64,000 nt of DNA from Nostoc edaphicum CCNP1411 (GTDB lineage: Bacteria; Cyanobacteriota; Cyanobacteriia; Cyanobacteriales; Nostocaceae): assembly GCF_014023275.1 (NCBI RefSeq), contig NZ_CP054694.1, positions 35,099 to 99,098 of the forward strand, read 5' to 3'. Below the pieces are notes generated by a model. It saw only the letters and a list, made by a program, of their open reading frames with translations, ran no database searches and was not told the DNA's origin. Below, in pieces: positions 16,876 to 27,485 of the stretch (position 1 is its first letter; each line of letters begins with the position of its first letter). A program made the position numbers and the translations under genes.

Positions 16876-18249
16876 TTACCTTCTCAATTTTGTTGACTGT
16901 GATTGAGTATTAGTATGTTTTAAATAATCAGAAACTACCTCTCCTACTTCCTCTAACGATTCAACATCATTCTCTGTAGCATTAGCAGTCAAATCACCGT
17001 CAACCATCACAGCCCGACCATCTTTAGCTGTAACAGTAATACTATCTCCATTTTGGTAAAAGTTGTAATTCTTACTCTCATAACTGCGTGAACCATCAGA
17101 ATGCTGATCACCAAAAAGACGCAGCATGGAATCTACACCCTTGGCAAGAGCCTTGCCTTTAATATCCATCACACTGTTAGTAACTTTTTCGAGATTCTGC
17201 TTCACAGTATGATTAGCTGCTGAGTGGATATCACCAACAGCTTGAGTTATCTGTTTATGGACTGTATTAATTTCCTCTGAAACCTTATTGTGAATAGCAC
17301 CCATAGCAGATTGATGACGCTCCATGCCATGCTGAATCTCATCAGTGACTAACTGCTTGACTTCACCAATACCATCGTTAACTACACCCAACTGTGATTC
17401 AAATTCATTTTTAACAGCTGCAACTTGTGACCTCATCTCAGTTTTAAGAGACTCCATCTGTTGATTCATCTGCTCTTTTAAAGTGACAATTTGAGCCTCT
17501 AATTGGGTTTTGACTTTATCAACTTTGGGAGTGAGGGCAGTTTTTACCTGTTCATAGAGATTTTTGGCAGTGTTCTTAGCCTTAGTCTCAATCGAGTTTA
17601 TCCAATCATGCAAGGTTGCATTCTTGACCGCAGGGTTATTTTGATTATTTATAGCTTCCAGTCCCTTCTGCAATTGCTCAATAGTTTTTTGTTGAGCATC
17701 AAAAGCTTGTTTAAGACTAATCAAGTCTGTCGATAATTTTTGAGTAACTTCAACGCTTGATTGCTTTTGAGTAGCAAAACTATCAATCAAACTTTGCTGG
17801 TTTTGAACCTTTTGCTGTAAAGCCTCTACCTGCTTTTGTAAATCCTCAATGCTCGAAGATTGTTGTACTGATTTGGCTGGTTGTTGAGACTGGGATTGAT
17901 TCTGGCTAATCTGGCTACTTAAACCCAGTTTATCACTTAAAACCTCTCCATCCTTAACATGATAGACCTTATCCTTACCAATCATGATGCGGACAGAACC
18001 TTTCAAGTTTTGCGGGTCATTGATAGCCGTCTTGATTTTATCTACCAGTTCTGGAGTCATCAAATTTACGGACACTTCGCCATCAGGATGCCCTTTATAC
18101 TTGGGTTGGTTGCCAACGTAAATTGATAAGTCTTTAGTAGTGTCTAACTCTTGAAATTTTCCTTTTTCTAGCAGCTTATGCAGAATGTCATTGAGGATTT
18201 CTAAATAATCATGTTGCACTTGTTTCGCCTCAGATTTTATTTCATCCAT
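16876..18249 (-). CDS. Coiled-coil protein of unknown function
   Basis: 457 residues. The N-terminal 115 are globular (YLEILNDILHKLLEKG; IYVGNQPKYKGHPDGEVSVNL; SVRIMIGKDKVYHVKDGEVL). A Gln/Ser-rich linker follows, then about 230 residues of coiled coil (for example QKQVEALQQKVQNQQSLID-like heptads and TQLEAQIVTLKEQM). The C-terminus is a small beta domain with DSITVTAKDGRAVMVDGDL. ATG 18249 has AGGAG 9 nt upstream, the same leader style as the 9754 gene. It overlaps the upstream gene by 8 bp and sits just downstream of the transfer block, so a structural or DNA-handling role in conjugation is possible. Confidence 0.75.
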   Translation of the reverse strand: MDEIKSEAKQVQHDYLEILNDILHKLLEKGKFQELDTTKDLSIYVGNQPKYKGHPDGEVSVNLMTPELVDKIKTAINDPQNLKGSVRIMIGKDKVYHVKDGEVLSDKLGLSSQISQNQSQSQQPAKSVQQSSSIEDLQKQVEALQQKVQNQQSLIDSFATQKQSSVEVTQKLSTDLISLKQAFDAQQKTIEQLQKGLEAINNQNNPAVKNATLHDWINSIETKAKNTAKNLYEQVKTALTPKVDKVKTQLEAQIVTLKEQMNQQMESLKTEMRSQVAAVKNEFESQLGVVNDGIGEVKQLVTDEIQHGMERHQSAMGAIHNKVSEEINTVHKQITQAVGDIHSAANHTVKQNLEKVTNSVMDIKGKALAKGVDSMLRLFGDQHSDGSRSYESKNYNFYQNGDSITVTAKDGRAVMVDGDLTANATENDVESLEEVGEVVSDYLKHTNTQSQSTKLRR

Positions 18250-18664
18250 GATTTGTAACTCCTACTAAGGAACTAATGAGAGTCGATGGACTGACTAAGA
18301 CATCTGGTAAAACTACACCTCTTAAACGATTGAGAATTACATCTCCTTCAATTTGGATATAAGCCCATTGGTCATCAATTAGAACTGAAATTGACTTTGT
18401 GTTATCAGGTAAGTTGGTCACTTTATAATCTTTTAGCTCTCCATTTACTATGAAAATATGAGGGCTTTCTGCATCGCCATAGTAAATTTCAATGAATTCT
18501 GGGACATGATTTTCAGGGAACGGTGGTTCATCCCAAAACTCTGCTGCATTGAAGATATCAGTTCGATAAGTGTTAACTAACGAGGCAATATCAAGCGGCA
18601 GTTTGCCTAACAATCGCAATTCGTATTCAGATAAATTAGTCACGTTGCTTTGCTCCAAATTCAA
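18242..18664 (-). CDS. Hypothetical protein
   Basis: 140 residues, acidic, no family recognised. The N-terminus is helical (LSEYELRLLGKLPLDIASLVN), the centre is beta-rich (FIEIYYGDAESPHIFIVNG; SISVLIDDQWAYIQIEGD) and the tail is hydrophobic. It overlaps the coiled-coil gene by 8 bp, so the two are probably one unit. Confidence 0.7.
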   Translation of the reverse strand: MNLEQSNVTNLSEYELRLLGKLPLDIASLVNTYRTDIFNAAEFWDEPPFPENHVPEFIEIYYGDAESPHIFIVNGELKDYKVTNLPDNTKSISVLIDDQWAYIQIEGDVILNRLRGVVLPDVLVSPSTLISSLVGVTNHG

Positions 18665-18885
18665 GAATTCAAAAATAAATAATTTTAGGAATTTGTAACC
18701 CTTCCATCTGAGGGAAAAATTTATCGAAGAAGGCAGTTCTTGCTCCCGAATTTCTCACTCATAGGGTGGGGAGTGTGGGAAGCAGTTTGCGCTCAGGGTA
18801 AGCCCCCATTCTCAATTCCTCCTCATTCTCCCCACATCCCCGACACTCCGCGAACTGCGGCCTTTCTGCGGTCATAAATTACCTC

Positions 18886-20745
18886 CTAAAGATTTTTCAA
18901 TCTGTTATTCGCCTCTGCCTTTTTATCAACTAAAGGCAATAACATCTCTGCCTCTAAATGCCGGATTTCTAACTCTTCCCCAGATGGTTCACGCAGAGTA
19001 GATTGTGAGATAAACTGTTGCTGGAGTCCATACCACTTTTCAATACTTTTCGCCTCCAAGTTAATATCAGATTTTGGAATACGAATTTGCTCTAATAGCG
19101 GAATACTTACATCTCTACCAGAGCGAAACCCAGGACTAACAATTACGGCTCTGCCTTCCGGTAAGGTATTAAATTGGTTAACCTCAAATAAATTGCGGGT
19201 ACTGTTTTGCTCAGAAATTGAGGTACTTGCACCACCTTTACCACCGGAACTGCGTGAACGTTCTCTGTGCTTGATTTGCTCGTCACCTAAGAAGTTACTA
19301 AAACGTTCCGCCGCCACATCATCTTGGGGATTAAAGAAAGCTTTTGTAGCGCAACCGCCAAATATAGCATTGGTGGTTTCTTTGGAATAAGCCTTCTCAA
19401 GCTGTGATAAGTTTTGCAATCCCAGTAAACAAATCAAGCCATCTTCACGATTTTGATTGAGCCAATCAACTAAGGCTGGTAGATACAAAGTTGGTAATTC
19501 ATCCAGTGCTAAAACTAATGGTTCTGTGCGTTTACCAGCCAAATTACGAGAACATAAAAGGTGCAAGATAGAAACTAACAAAGGAGCAATTACATCTCGT
19601 TTCTCCTTGTCCATGCCGAAAACCACCATTTTCCGCCCCTTCAAATCTAAGGGGATATTTGTTTGACCACAGAAGCCAGAAAGGGTGGATGGGGTCATAA
19701 AGCGAGTAAATAATCCGCTTGTTGTACCGACAATACTAGCGGCGGTTTCTGGAGAACCCGCTACAGATAAGAATTGGTCAAAGGCAACTTTTACCCAAGG
19801 ATTTAAAGAAGCTTGTTGAATGCGGTCAATTAATTTAGGCAAACTGAGAATGGCATGGCACATCATAATGTCAGGAAAACAAGTACCCCGCGCCAGCATG
19901 AAGATTGCTTGTGCCAGCTGATCCCCTGCATTAGCAAAAAATCCACTATCTAAAGCATCACCACTTGTCAGCTTAAAATTACGATTGAGGACGATCGCTA
20001 ACTGACGCGCCATCTCTGCATCAGTTTCACTCCGTAGAAAATCTAAGGGATTAGCTACGCAGGATTCAGGAAAACCAGGGGAGAGGATAGAAACCTCATA
20101 CCCACGCATGGCGGCGTATCCTGCTAGTTTGGGTGCTTGCCCTTTAGCGTCAGCTGTAGCCGATTCTTGGTGAGCATACTTAAAATCGTAAAGGATAATT
20201 GGTAGTCCCTGGTCGATAGCAGAACGCACCAGAGGGTTAATCATGGAGAAGGTTTTACCAGAACCAGCCCCGCCACAAACTAAAATTCCACGTTGTACAT
20301 CTGGCAGATAGAGTCTGCTTTTATCTTCTGGAATATTGATAATGCGTTTATTGTCAACAACCTGAAAAGTAGTACCTTTAGGTGTACCAATGTATAAAGC
20401 TACCCTGTTATGTTTGCGTTCAATCAGTTGTTTGCAGGCCAGCTTACGAGCTGCTGTTTTCTCCCTACCTCCTGCCCATCGCGCCCGTGCTAGTTTGTTT
20501 GTTGCCCCTCGCCCCTCCATTGCTTTCGCTAACATTAACGCCCCCACACTTACAAGTAATCCCAAACCCATTGGGGAGAAAAAGGCATCCTTAAAATTCT
20601 CAGGAACAAGGTTATAAGCTGGGGGGGCAGGGGTCGCTGGGGAGTAAAGAGAAATATTTTTCAATGAATCTTTCTCCCCCTGCTGCACACCTCCCCCTGC
20701 TCTCTTTACTTGTTGGGTAGTTTTGGATATTTCAGCCATTTTCAC
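18886..20745 (-). CDS. virD4: VirD4/TraG-type conjugative coupling protein
   Basis: 619 residues. An N-terminal hydrophobic segment (PMGLGLLVSVGALMLAKAM) anchors it in the membrane. Walker A is VCGGAGSGKTFS (Lys164). Walker B is LVLALDELPTLYLPALVDWLN, followed by the conserved GLQNLSQLEKAYSKE sensor region and NPQDDVAAERFSNFLGD. This AAA+ hexamer recruits the relaxase-DNA complex and feeds it to the type IV secretion channel. It overlaps the upstream gene by 4 bases (ATGA), making it the last member of the transfer operon. A low-complexity Pro stretch at residues 20-45 is a local oddity. Confidence 0.92.
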   Translation of the reverse strand: MKMAEISKTTQQVKRAGGGVQQGEKDSLKNISLYSPATPAPPAYNLVPENFKDAFFSPMGLGLLVSVGALMLAKAMEGRGATNKLARARWAGGREKTAARKLACKQLIERKHNRVALYIGTPKGTTFQVVDNKRIINIPEDKSRLYLPDVQRGILVCGGAGSGKTFSMINPLVRSAIDQGLPIILYDFKYAHQESATADAKGQAPKLAGYAAMRGYEVSILSPGFPESCVANPLDFLRSETDAEMARQLAIVLNRNFKLTSGDALDSGFFANAGDQLAQAIFMLARGTCFPDIMMCHAILSLPKLIDRIQQASLNPWVKVAFDQFLSVAGSPETAASIVGTTSGLFTRFMTPSTLSGFCGQTNIPLDLKGRKMVVFGMDKEKRDVIAPLLVSILHLLCSRNLAGKRTEPLVLALDELPTLYLPALVDWLNQNREDGLICLLGLQNLSQLEKAYSKETTNAIFGGCATKAFFNPQDDVAAERFSNFLGDEQIKHRERSRSSGGKGGASTSISEQNSTRNLFEVNQFNTLPEGRAVIVSPGFRSGRDVSIPLLEQIRIPKSDINLEAKSIEKWYGLQQQFISQSTLREPSGEELEIRHLEAEMLLPLVDKKAEANNRLKNL

Positions 20746-22031
20746 CCCCTCCCTAGAATGACTAAATCATTCTCTTGAGTGGGAATCCAAGGTACAGGGC
20801 CAATAAAGTAGGGAGTGCAAGATTTACCACCCCAGAGAAAGCTAATGCAAAAACGAAAAAATAGCCCAAAGTTGGCTGTACCAGTGGACTCATTTACACC
20901 AGTTAGCACAACTTTGAAACCAGAACCGTAGACAAGCCTACCTGTTGGTTCTTTACCACCGTTAACACGTTGTAAGATCCCAAAACCACCGTCTACTTTC
21001 TGAGCAGAACCAGAAGCCCATCGCTTACCGTAAAGGTTGCCAGCTTGCCCTGCAACATCACCTAGTTCTAGGAATGGACACTCTTTACCCACATTACAGG
21101 CGACAACAACATTTTTGTTGGAACGATTTACCCTACCAGAAACAAAGTAATTCTCTCTTGCCCTAGAATCACCACGTTCCGAATTACCTAAAACCACAGA
21201 AGCTATACCCACCACATCCAAACCCGAATTAATCGGCTGTGGCATCTTGTCAAAAGGTACTTGATTTAGCCCCGGCACTTGATTAATGTAGCTTTGCTGC
21301 CAGCCTGGAAATCTTGATAGTTGCGTCTGATTAAGTCTAGGAATTGAGTTGATGGGATATCGACCTAGATCCAGTTTTTTACCCAAAGGGGTATTAGCAG
21401 CTTGTGGATTAGATTTTAAAATAGTTGAAATCTTACCGTTCAGTCCAATTTTGAGCGAATTTTTGTCAGGTTTGTTTGACTTTAGAGTAGCTGCGGCTAT
21501 TGAATTAGAAGTTATGCTACTGTAACGAGATTGCGCGAATAAATCATAAATAGGTGGAACTTGATTAATATCAAGGTTGCCCAAGCTGGGAATAGCTTTG
21601 ACTAGGGTGTTAGGAGTTTGCCACTGCATTAATCCCAAGTCTTTGAGTGTAAGCTTGGGGCCCAGAGGTACGATAACAGAGATAGTTTTCAGGCTGAAGG
21701 CAGACATTTGAAAAGCATCATCTACGTCCCCCAACATAATTACAGAATCAATACTCTGTCCGGCTGTCCAAGAACGGGAGGGATTATAGCCAATTTTGGC
21801 GGCTATATCTGGGGAAATATCAAGATATCCGGGCTGTTGTAATGGATCTAAGCTACTCCAATTGATTTTTGACCAGTCTGGAGACTTTAATTGATATTTA
21901 CCGGAATTATAAGTAACTGTTGGAATTTCTGCATTGGCGACACTGGGTAATTCTAGAAGTGATGTCGCAACTATTGAGGCAGAAACTATTGATAATAAAG
22001 CTCTATTGTTAATCACTGAGTTTGCCCCCAT
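20742..22031 (-). CDS. Exported protein of the transfer operon, unknown function
   Basis: 429 residues with a signal peptide ([24 protein letters not shown]). The mature part has repeated short motifs ([34 protein letters not shown]) and a C-terminal Cys-containing beta region ([33 protein letters not shown]). It overlaps the upstream gene by 19 bp and the downstream one by 4. It does not look like VirB1 or VirB7. It is probably a periplasmic component specific to cyanobacterial T4SS. Confidence 0.8.
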   Translation of the reverse strand: MGANSVINNRALLSIVSASIVATSLLELPSVANAEIPTVTYNSGKYQLKSPDWSKINWSSLDPLQQPGYLDISPDIAAKIGYNPSRSWTAGQSIDSVIMLGDVDDAFQMSAFSLKTISVIVPLGPKLTLKDLGLMQWQTPNTLVKAIPSLGNLDINQVPPIYDLFAQSRYSSITSNSIAAATLKSNKPDKNSLKIGLNGKISTILKSNPQAANTPLGKKLDLGRYPINSIPRLNQTQLSRFPGWQQSYINQVPGLNQVPFDKMPQPINSGLDVVGIASVVLGNSERGDSRARENYFVSGRVNRSNKNVVVACNVGKECPFLELGDVAGQAGNLYGKRWASGSAQKVDGGFGILQRVNGGKEPTGRLVYGSGFKVVLTGVNESTGTANFGLFFRFCISFLWGGKSCTPYFIGPVPWIPTQENDLVILGRG

Positions 22032-22852
22032 TGCATCAGTTTATTGAACATTTCTTGGGGAATACCTGATAACCTAATAGCCTCTGTCCTACTTTTACCT
22101 CTCCTCAATAAACGGATGGTATCTTGCGTTTGTCGCCATACTATAGACTTAGGTTTGATTGCGCCATTACCCACCGCCACCGCTAAACCATAAGCTACGG
22201 CATTAGCATCATTTCTCTGTGAAACAGTGCTAGTTTGCGAAGAAGTATTGACTGTTAAACGTGGTTTTTTATCAAATTTTTGAGGTGCGGTGTTATTGGT
22301 AATATTATTGGTATTGTTTAATCTATTGTGATTAACTAACGGTTTTTCAGCTATTAATAACGGCTGTGGTTTATCCGAATCTGGCTTAATAATTAAACTG
22401 GTATATTCTGGTTTACCTCTAGCCGGAATCAACTGAAATTGATATTGTTTTTGACCGTCAGCATTAGCAGTAATCACGGTAATCACGGTACTACCATCTT
22501 GACTGGAAGTTAAAACCGGAAAACTAATTGGTTTAATTTGTCTGAGGAATAAAATTGTAGCTCCTCCACTACCACAATTTTCATCTGATGCACCACGCTG
22601 ACATAAGTTGCCATTAGAAGTTAAAGCAAAGCGGGAAGGGTCTCCTAACCACACTTGCTTGATGGTTTCACCTGTGGGAATGAAATTGATAGTCAAACCG
22701 TAACCAGCCCAAATTTTTAAGTCAATTCCATGAGAATTACTACCTTGAGCATCTTGTGAATAAACATTTCTCGCGGCTGGTAGTGCTAAAGCTGTGCCTG
22801 TATTAGCGTTGATAACTAACGTAGTTAGCAGTAAAAAACCTAAACGTTTCAT
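22013..22852 (-). CDS. VirB9/TrbG-like periplasmic protein
   Basis: 279 residues with a signal peptide ([19 protein letters not shown]). The N-terminal region [23 protein letters not shown] resembles the VirB9/TrbG beta domain start. Then follow [19 protein letters not shown] and [19 protein letters not shown], where VirB9 has its strand-rich core. VirB9 forms the outer ring of the secretion channel with VirB10 and VirB7, and the VirB10-like gene lies directly upstream. The C-terminus ([19 protein letters not shown]) is helical, unlike classical VirB9, so the assignment is moderate. Confidence 0.65.
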   Translation of the reverse strand: MKRLGFLLLTTLVINANTGTALALPAARNVYSQDAQGSNSHGIDLKIWAGYGLTINFIPTGETIKQVWLGDPSRFALTSNGNLCQRGASDENCGSGGATILFLRQIKPISFPVLTSSQDGSTVITVITANADGQKQYQFQLIPARGKPEYTSLIIKPDSDKPQPLLIAEKPLVNHNRLNNTNNITNNTAPQKFDKKPRLTVNTSSQTSTVSQRNDANAVAYGLAVAVGNGAIKPKSIVWRQTQDTIRLLRRGKSRTEAIRLSGIPQEMFNKLMQWGQTQ

Positions 22853-22944
22853 ATCACAACGGATTTATCTGCAAGAAATTGTGTAATAGTTATAAATTCA
22901 GAATTTAGAATTTATCCTTTTAACTCATTATTCATTGCCTAATT

Positions 22945-24462
22945 TCATATCGAAATTGATTGATTGACAAAGATTTGCACTGGTTTACCTGTTTCAATTA
23001 CAAAAACTTGTTGTTGCTGTTGTACTTGTTGTAATTGCTGCTCATTGGAATTTTTCATCCTACTGAGAATTTGATTAATACTGCCTTCAGTAAAACCAGC
23101 CAGTAAATTCTTATCACTGTTACTTGTTGTAGTGGTTGTTGTACCTAAAGAGCTAATTGTTGTCTCTGAATTAGCTCTATTTTGAATCTCAGCCACCTTA
23201 GATAAACCAGACAGCATAGATGCCATGAGCGAATTGCCTAAATTACTGCCACCTTGACGAGATTCAGCTTTAAGTAAATTGCCGTTTTTACCCAATACCA
23301 AAATCGAATTCTGTGGCAGTGGCTTTTCCTCGGTTTTACCGTTGATGTTCACTAATACAGAAACAGCCGTCATTTGCACTATTTCTGAGTTAGTGGGATT
23401 GATCATAGCCACAACATAAGCATCTTTGGGTAAAACTTCAGACCCATCAAATGCTTTCAGGGGTTGAGTTAAACGAATCAGGCTATTTTGCTGCTGCTGA
23501 TTACTTACACCACTACCCACCCAGGCTACAGGAGTCTCTATCACACCTGCCGCACGAGTTCCGACTAAAACCCGCTTGCCATCGTAGTTAGTCGGTGGTG
23601 GCTGTGGTGAAGAATTGCGATCACTCCGAGGTAAGCTATCTGGTTTTATCCCTATACCCCCATTCACTTGAACATTACCCAATTCTGCCTCTTCCTGGTT
23701 TAAATCTGCATTGCCAGTGTCAGTAGAGGAGTAATTACCGACATTAGCAGCTGCTAACCACTCCTGCATCGGGTCTTTAGGAGTGGTACGAACGGGTAAC
23801 GGATTGGAGACAACTTGAGATTTTACGGGTTTAGGTATAAGAGCAGACACAGGTTGTCTGACTACTGGTTGAGCAGCCACGCGATCGCTTCTACTAGGTC
23901 TAGTAACAGTAGGTGGCGGTGGTGCTTGATGAATAGTTAATGGTCGCGTTGGTGTAGGCTGAGTTTTGACGGTAGGTGTAGGAGTGACTGTAGCTGTAGG
24001 GGTAATTGTTGGCGTTGGTGGTGCAGTTTCAGCGTTTTTTTTAGTAACAGCTTGTAACTCCCCTTTTTGAGAGGTGAGAGCGATCGCTGTTTTAAGCTCT
24101 CCTTCCTCATTTTCATCATCTGATTTAATATCTGTCTGAATACTTTTTGCATTTTGCTGGGCTGGCTTATCACCGGGAGAATTCAAAGCCCCTGTAATTG
24201 AGCTAATCATCGTCCCAAACATGACAACTATTAACAGCACCCCACCAGAGACTGTTAACCCTTTTAGTAATGGGTGATTAGCTACAGGGCGAGTAGTGAC
24301 AATTTCTTCTGGTTCAGTTTTTTGTTCATCCACAGGTGATGATGTTTCTGAAACATTGGAAATTTCTACCCCATTCATCCGAGCAAATTCTTGGCTTCTA
24401 TGGGAAGTATCACCAGTAGTAGCTTCAGAATTCGTATTTACAACTTGACTTTGATTTGACAT
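22945..24462 (-). CDS. virB10: VirB10/TrbI-like channel protein
   Basis: 505 residues. A cytoplasmic N-terminus is followed by one membrane helix (LTVSGGVLLIVVMFGTMISS), a long Pro/Thr-rich periplasmic stretch (residues 130-230) and a C-terminal beta barrel (about 295-440). The barrel has VLVGTRAAGVIETPVAWVG, IRLTQPLKAFDGSEVLPKD and QNSILVLGKNGNLLKAE. VirB10 spans both membranes and gates the channel. ATG 24462 has AGGAAAG. The extreme C-terminus is Gln-rich. Confidence 0.82.
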   Translation of the reverse strand: MSNQSQVVNTNSEATTGDTSHRSQEFARMNGVEISNVSETSSPVDEQKTEPEEIVTTRPVANHPLLKGLTVSGGVLLIVVMFGTMISSITGALNSPGDKPAQQNAKSIQTDIKSDDENEEGELKTAIALTSQKGELQAVTKKNAETAPPTPTITPTATVTPTPTVKTQPTPTRPLTIHQAPPPPTVTRPSRSDRVAAQPVVRQPVSALIPKPVKSQVVSNPLPVRTTPKDPMQEWLAAANVGNYSSTDTGNADLNQEEAELGNVQVNGGIGIKPDSLPRSDRNSSPQPPPTNYDGKRVLVGTRAAGVIETPVAWVGSGVSNQQQQNSLIRLTQPLKAFDGSEVLPKDAYVVAMINPTNSEIVQMTAVSVLVNINGKTEEKPLPQNSILVLGKNGNLLKAESRQGGSNLGNSLMASMLSGLSKVAEIQNRANSETTISSLGTTTTTTSNSDKNLLAGFTEGSINQILSRMKNSNEQQLQQVQQQQQVFVIETGKPVQIFVNQSISI

Positions 24463-24466
24463 AAAG

Positions 24467-25183
24467 CTACTTTCCTAAATCTAAATCTTGGATGCGGTAA
24501 ATTTCCATTCCCGCTTTTCTAGCTCTATAAGCCTCTATCTGTGGTACAGAAGGATTATTCGGTAAAGGTGGTGTATCTACTGCTCTCACAAATACAGTTT
24601 TATTAAAAGAAATAGCCTTACCTAATTGGTCTTGACCTTTAAAAACTACTAAGTTGGCAACCATTTCTAATCGCCATTTACCTTCTTCTATTTTCTGAGG
24701 AGGCGAAAGATGGCGTACAAGTAAAGCTGATTGAGTATCACCATTAAACACGTCAGGCGGTGTTAAAGCTGCGATTTCTCGCAGAAAACTAGCGCGAAAA
24801 TCTTCTGATAATGCAAATCCTGCACTCCAAGTATTTGTAGTGAGTTTTTTATCAGATACTTGTACACCGGGGTCAAGTTTTAGTTTGGTTGGATCTAAGT
24901 TACTATCAGACGACTTGGGAACGGCATTCCAACTCATCAAATTCATCATTGTCCGCCCTGCAAAGTCCATAATCGCTTGGTCAGTACGGTCTTTTTCTCC
25001 TACAGCAATTGCTCTAATGGAAGTACCGTCTTGAAGTTCTACTAAGGTAGGTTTCTGGTTAGATATTTTACTTAATTTACTGGAATTAGTTAGATTTATC
25101 AGTAACAAGAAGAGTAAGATAACAGCTTGCCCTATTGATACTAAGGGAGTAAAGTTTATCTCTTTCTTATCCAGTAATCTCAT
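24467..25183 (-). CDS. VirB8/TraE-like inner membrane protein
   Basis: 238 residues. One N-terminal membrane helix (IGQAVILLFLLLINL) leads to a periplasmic domain with alternating helices and strands (TDQAIMDFAGRTMMNLMSW; KWRLEMVANLVVF; SFNKTVFVRAVDTPPL), as in the NTF2-like fold of VirB8/TrbF/TraE. It sits between VirB6-like and VirB10-like genes, as VirB8 commonly does. It overlaps the upstream gene by 4 bases. Confidence 0.7.
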   Translation of the reverse strand: MRLLDKKEINFTPLVSIGQAVILLFLLLINLTNSSKLSKISNQKPTLVELQDGTSIRAIAVGEKDRTDQAIMDFAGRTMMNLMSWNAVPKSSDSNLDPTKLKLDPGVQVSDKKLTTNTWSAGFALSEDFRASFLREIAALTPPDVFNGDTQSALLVRHLSPPQKIEEGKWRLEMVANLVVFKGQDQLGKAISFNKTVFVRAVDTPPLPNNPSVPQIEAYRARKAGMEIYRIQDLDLGK

Positions 25184-26232
25184 CTGAATACCCTCCCTGA
25201 GATTAACCTCCCACTGCTAGAGAAACATGAGAAAGCTGCCATCCCCCCACCAGATCCCATTGCTAACGCCAGTATTGGAGACAAAATTGCTTGTACTAGC
25301 TGTAGGAACAAGGGATTATTGTTACTAGCATTCACTATTGCACTAGCAGCCATTCCACAAACAATTGAGTATGACATGAGTACCAAAGTCAGTGCTAACC
25401 ATCCTGCAACCCAAGCATAGATGGGTTTAGCTCCAAAAGGAAAAAGTGAAATTACTAAAAATATAGGTGCAATGTAGGCATTTAATAAAAATGCTACTTG
25501 CACAACATATTGAAAGGCTGCTTGTAAGCCACTGAATATAATCCATGACATGGCTTGCACCATTGAATTAATAGTTTGCCCAGCTATATCTAAGGGATTC
25601 CAGCTATTTGAATAAGAGGATATACCATATTTATTTTTATAGGCTTGAGCTTGCTTTTGAATTTCATCGGCTTTCTCTTTTTGACATATTTCTCTTGGGT
25701 TTATAATGTTTCCTTGGTTATCTTGTCCATTTGTAGGCTTTTTTTCACACTCTTGCATTTGTGCTTGAACTGAAAGAGCAAAAGCCTGATCCATATTGGC
25801 AGTACGAATAGCATCTCTCAAAGTAATGCCATTTCGCGTAATACTTAATACTTTGTCATTCAAATTAACCGCTACATTACGAAACATCAGAGACGTGGTA
25901 GCAAGTAACTGTCCATTATTAACTGTCAACATTAAACAGACTAATAATGGATAGACCATCTCATTCAAAATTTCATGACTAAATCCTTCCTGAGTTAATC
26001 TAGAATACCAACTGATAGACCAGAAGGAAACAAAAACCACTCCCAATAAAGCAGAAACAGCTACCACTGCTTTAAAAACTTCACTGTTACCGTTAGCTAA
26101 ATCTTGCCAGTCTTGGTTAAATGAAGATACAACCATGCGAGAGCCGTTAATCGCACCATCTACTATATCTTCCGCGTTTGTATCTCCAGTTAGTTCTAGT
26201 AAATACCAAAAGTTAGTTAAATTATTTAGCAT
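25180..26232 (-). CDS. VirB6/TrbL-like polytopic membrane protein
   Basis: 350 residues from ATG 26232; an in-frame GTG at 26268 is possible. Several membrane helices are visible: VAVSALLGVVFVSFWSISW, YPLLVCLMLTVNNGQLL, a pair at FLLNAYIAPIFLVISLFPFG and GWLALTLVLMSYSIVCGMAA, and a Gly-rich end. The middle cytoplasmic or periplasmic loop has a Cys-containing charged section. VirB6 builds the inner-membrane part of the conduit. The start overlaps the previous stop by 11 bases. Confidence 0.75.
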   Translation of the reverse strand: MLNNLTNFWYLLELTGDTNAEDIVDGAINGSRMVVSSFNQDWQDLANGNSEVFKAVVAVSALLGVVFVSFWSISWYSRLTQEGFSHEILNEMVYPLLVCLMLTVNNGQLLATTSLMFRNVAVNLNDKVLSITRNGITLRDAIRTANMDQAFALSVQAQMQECEKKPTNGQDNQGNIINPREICQKEKADEIQKQAQAYKNKYGISSYSNSWNPLDIAGQTINSMVQAMSWIIFSGLQAAFQYVVQVAFLLNAYIAPIFLVISLFPFGAKPIYAWVAGWLALTLVLMSYSIVCGMAASAIVNASNNNPLFLQLVQAILSPILALAMGSGGGMAAFSCFSSSGRLISGRVFR

Positions 26233-26986
26233 TGCTTTGTTCCCAAAAAGCATCAGCGAAAGCGGCACTACCTATAATTTGCTTGGCACTAGAATTATTA
26301 TTAGCTTGCTCTTTTCTTGCTTGCTCATCTAACCTACCGGAAATGTCACTCAAATTGATATTGGCTGCTGATAAAGCTCTAGTTTGTTTTTGTGCTTCAC
26401 TGTGAATTGATTTAGTAATAACTGTTGTTTGTAGATTCTGCACTGCCATCTTTTTCAAGATGTCTTGAGTGATGACATCATTTTGTACTTCATCAGCAGT
26501 ATTAGATGAATTTTCTACAGCATAATTAGAGATTTCTGCTTCTTGCGCTTGAGTTTTTTGTCCTTCTCTACCTAAAATAGATCCAGATAGCCCATAAGTA
26601 TAAGCTTGATGCCATTGTCTCTGAGCATTTTCACCTTGGGTTTGAGAATCAGTTTCAACTAAATCAGTATCTTGCTGTTGAACAATCACCTTGATATTTT
26701 TACCTGCTTTTAATGGGTCAGGTATACCCATAACTCCATTTGTAGAAGTGATGGCTATATCTAAGTCTTTATCTTTGTTCGAGTCTTTCGATAGCTGGCT
26801 AAATTCTTGGCTATACTGCTTAATGTATGACTGCAAGCTTGTCAAGACTTGCTGAAATTGTTCTAGAAATGAAGATTTGGCTGTAGCTGGTAAAGCTGAA
26901 CAAAAAATGAATACAATTACTAAACTACTAAAAACTGCTAAACGGCGGTAGATAGGGGCTAATGTCAACTGGTTGAGTGATTTCAT
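26222..26986 (-). CDS. VirB5/TrbJ-like secreted protein
   Basis: 254 residues with a signal peptide (VFSSLVIVFIFCSALPATA) followed by helical, Gln-rich segments (FLEQFQQVLTSLQSYIKQ; KKMAVQNLQTTVITKSIHSE; QTRALSAANINLSDISG), the style of VirB5/TrbJ minor pilins. It precedes the VirB6-like gene, as virB5 usually does. It has a GGAG 8 nt before ATG 26986 and overlaps the upstream gene by 59 bp. Confidence 0.65.
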   Translation of the reverse strand: MKSLNQLTLAPIYRRLAVFSSLVIVFIFCSALPATAKSSFLEQFQQVLTSLQSYIKQYSQEFSQLSKDSNKDKDLDIAITSTNGVMGIPDPLKAGKNIKVIVQQQDTDLVETDSQTQGENAQRQWHQAYTYGLSGSILGREGQKTQAQEAEISNYAVENSSNTADEVQNDVITQDILKKMAVQNLQTTVITKSIHSEAQKQTRALSAANINLSDISGRLDEQARKEQANNNSSAKQIIGSAAFADAFWEQSNAK

Positions 26987-27485
26987 ATAAATTCTCCAAG
27001 GAGACTGTAAAAGATTTGGGAGCGCAAGCAGATATCACCTCTGCTTTATTTCCTAAAATTTTCTTGCCAGTTACTATTAGTGGTGCTGGAGGTTGTTTAT
27101 CAGTTCTCTTAGATAATCTTTCAAACAAACTCCCCTCATACCGTGGATGTTCAGGTATTAAAGATGCTGGCTGTGAGTACATTAAAATATAGTCTTTTTC
27201 AGATATAAAATCTGTATTTATTCCTGGCTGCTTTAGCTTTATTTTAAATGGTTGCTGCATTAAAGATGAATAGTAAGCAGCTTTTAAGAATCGATTGCTT
27301 TGTACATCATTGCTGGCATTTTCAATCATTTCTTGACAAGTTTGCTGCTTCTGGGCAATATACTTCTCATGCTGTTGCTGATGCCACTTCCACACTTCAA
27401 ATGATGCCCATGAAGATAAAACTCCTAAAATAGCCAACAAGACTTTATATTGTGCAAATACCGTAGCAATTTCTAACTTTTTCAT
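26928..27485 (-). CDS. Membrane-anchored transfer protein, unknown function
   Basis: 185 residues with one N-terminal helix (VLLAILGVLSSWASFEVW) and a periplasmic domain rich in charged residues (QKQQTCQEMIENASNDVQ; APLIVTGKKILGNKAEVISA). The start ATG overlaps the VirB4 stop by 4 bases, so it belongs to the T4SS operon. No VirB family fits clearly. Confidence 0.7.
   Translation of the reverse strand: MKKLEIATVFAQYKVLLAILGVLSSWASFEVWKWHQQQHEKYIAQKQQTCQEMIENASNDVQSNRFLKAAYYSSLMQQPFKIKLKQPGINTDFISEKDYILMYSQPASLIPEHPRYEGSLFERLSKRTDKQPPAPLIVTGKKILGNKAEVISACAPKSFTVSLENLYEITQPVDISPYLPPFSSF

Noticed and set aside
16876..18249. Coiled-coil protein as an SMC or phage tape-measure protein
   Set aside because: No ATPase heads, and the length and context do not fit.
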